A stretch of DNA of 64,000 bases from Nitrospiraceae bacterium (GTDB lineage Bacteria; Nitrospirota; Nitrospiria; Nitrospirales; Nitrospiraceae): positions 62,001 to 126,000 of the forward strand of contig JAHBWI010000003.1 in the NCBI GenBank assembly GCA_019637075.1. The letters run 5' to 3'. Made by a program: the position numbers and the translations under genes. Positions 62,923 through 64,000 of this stretch are shown piece after piece. Each line of letters opens with the position of its first letter. Position 1 is the first letter of the stretch. The notes under the pieces were generated by a model that worked only from the letters and a program-made list of their open reading frames with translations, did not search any database and had not been told where the DNA came from.

Positions 62923-63117
62923 GCGGACAGGCTCAAGGCTGTCTTGGGCGTCCTGGCCGTTCCCGTCAAGCCTCCAGTGCGTCGAACCAACCACGACACG
63001 CGTATCGGATTGGGCCCCTTGATTTGCCTCTGTGGATTCCACTAGGCTCCCCACTAGTGAAAGTCCCTGTCAATTCCTGCATTGGGACCGAGGCTGGGTT
63101 CAAGGAAGTCCGATCAC

Positions 63118-63261
63118 ATGTTCTTCTGTGACAAATGCTCCGGCTATACGCGGCGATCAAGCCGCCATGGGTTCATTGATTTCCTGTTCTACCTGGTAGG
63201 GTACTATCCCTACCGGTGCCTGCGTTGCACGAGGCGATTTCATCTCCGTCAGCGGGCCTGA
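63118..63261 (+). CDS. 47-residue zinc-ribbon protein, second of a tandem pair
   Basis: MFFCDKCSGYTRRSSRHGFI, then DFLFYLVGYYPYRCLRCTRR and FHLRQRA. Cysteines at 4, 7, 34 and 37 match its neighbour exactly, and about half of all residues are shared. AAGGAAG lies some 10 nt before the ATG. Conservation of both copies suggests that both are translated. Family of small ribbons without known role. Confidence 0.65.
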   Translation: MFFCDKCSGYTRRSSRHGFIDFLFYLVGYYPYRCLRCTRRFHLRQRA

Positions 63262-63310
63262 GCCCCGTTTCCCTTTCCGCTTGTCCTGTCCCCGATACAT
63301 CCGGCCCTAG

Positions 63311-64000
63311 CTACTGAGCTGTTCCTGGCTTGCTCATCGAAATCAGGAGCGACTGGAGGGCGGTGCCCCATCGCTGGGCCATCATCCGCTCTCCTTGAGC
63401 ATTGGGATGGACTCCGTCCGAAGTCATAGTGGCTGGGTCGAAACCGGTGGCTAGGTCGACCAAGACGATGGGTGACTCCGTGGTCGATCGGTCTTTGGCC
63501 ACTGCTGCCAAGGCCTGATTGAATCCGGCAATCGCCTGCAAGGGTTTGAGGGTTGAGGGAATGATCTGGGCCAACAGGATATGAATATGCGGGTTCACGC
63601 TGCGGAGTCTCTCGATGACCTCGCCGATGGCCTGAGCAGTCTCGGGTACGGACCGGCCTTGCCAGAGATCGTTGGTCCCGAGATGGACGAGCACGAGGTC
63701 GGGACGCGCCGCAGTAGCCCAGGGCACGATACGGTCGCGTATCTGGTCGGCTCGCCACCCGCTGTGTCCTTCGTGTTGCTGATCGAAGTCGCCGTAGCGA
63801 GGAACTCCGCCGCGAACTCCGGTCATGGAGCCCACGAAGTCGGCGGCAATGCCGCGTTCGTGAAGGAATTGCCAGAGATAATATCGGTAACTGGCTTCTC
63901 CTGGTCCGGACTCGGTAATGGAGTCTCCCAGCGGCATGATGCGAATGGGTTGTCCGGCGGCTGACAGAACGGGGAGGATACAAGAGGTCAGGAGGAGGAG
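63311..64000 (-). CDS. SGNH/GDSL hydrolase (5' truncated by window edge)
   Basis: Lipase or esterase-type hydrolase. The frame runs off the right edge: upstream of the first internal ATG (63937) it continues as a hydrophobic, signal-like stretch (LLLLTSCILPVLSAAG), so the true start is beyond 64000. The four conserved blocks are present: GDSITESG with the nucleophile Ser, GSMTGVRGG with Gly, LVHLGTNDLW with Asn, and SDGVHPNAQG with catalytic Asp and His. A secreted esterase acting on polysaccharide acetyl groups or lipids is likely; substrate unknown. Confidence 0.9.
   Translation of the reverse strand, partial: LLLLTSCILPVLSAAGQPIRIMPLGDSITESGPGEASYRYYLWQFLHERGIAADFVGSMTGVRGGVPRYGDFDQQHEGHSGWRADQIRDRIVPWATAARPDLVLVHLGTNDLWQGRSVPETAQAIGEVIERLRSVNPHIHILLAQIIPSTLKPLQAIAGFNQALAAVAKDRSTTESPIVLVDLATGFDPATMTSDGVHPNAQGERMMAQRWGTALQSLLISMSKPGTAQ

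Overview
The window reads as a chromosomal core segment of a GC-rich, Gram-negative-type bacterium, most likely a member of the Nitrospirota and probably Nitrospira. I base this on recalled gene content (DUF3422 protein, multi-copy PCP_red domain proteins, this form of the sulfate assimilation operon) and on typical short intergenic repeats. No rRNA or marker phylogeny is available here, so the assignment is inference. There is no prophage, insertion sequence or CRISPR array.

Layout. 1-3470: tail of an unknown gene, initiator tRNA (minus strand) back to back with fmt, then rsmB and rpe. 3498-6890: pheS and pheT of the archaeal/eukaryotic type. They are convergent with the bacterial translation operon thrS-infC-rpmI-rplT (6972-10119, minus), where infC appears to start at AUC. 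10178-11340: tRNA-Val, an HU-type protein and a Fis-type regulator. 11577-19179: a sulfate assimilation operon with a strong promoter and a palindromic operator in front of an Rrf2 regulator, followed by a sulfite reductase fused to a TusA domain, APS reductase, an anthranilate-phosphoribosyltransferase-like protein, cysD, and cysN carrying a degenerate APS-kinase tail. 19280-21842: Mrp, a zinc-ribbon/PCP_red protein and a His-rich membrane protein. 22032-25005: yebC, ruvA, a Cys-rich secreted protein and ruvB.

25168-36172: a long co-directional block that makes aromatic amino acids (pheA, aminotransferase, aroF, tyrA, aroA) and runs directly into cmk, plsC, rpsA, sppA, an IHF/HU gene and a four-repeat PCP_red protein. 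36173-37037 is gene-poor. 37038-43594 holds accessory genes: a VCBS-repeat lipoprotein, DacF-type carboxypeptidase, a LysR regulator divergent from a lipoprotein-type truncated hemoglobin, and small unknowns. 43631-50461 is a minus-strand run: glutamate dehydrogenase, lipB, HtrA-like protease, a group 2 sigma factor, and a slipin/NfeD pair. 50630-53717: trmI, an SDR, aroE and aroK. 53935-64000: RRM protein, tRNA-Arg, Pal-like lipoprotein, DUF3422 protein, two PilZ proteins, a TonB-like protein, zwf, msrA, twin 47-residue zinc ribbons and a truncated SGNH hydrolase.

The parts most worth a second look are the sulfur operon (several proteins deviate from their families at key residues), the PCP_red repeat proteins, the archaeal-type PheRS lying beside the site where bacterial pheST normally sits, and the AUC start of infC. 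Start sites were chosen from Shine-Dalgarno spacing, overlap with upstream stops and conserved N-termini. No similarity search was possible, so family names rest on motif recognition.
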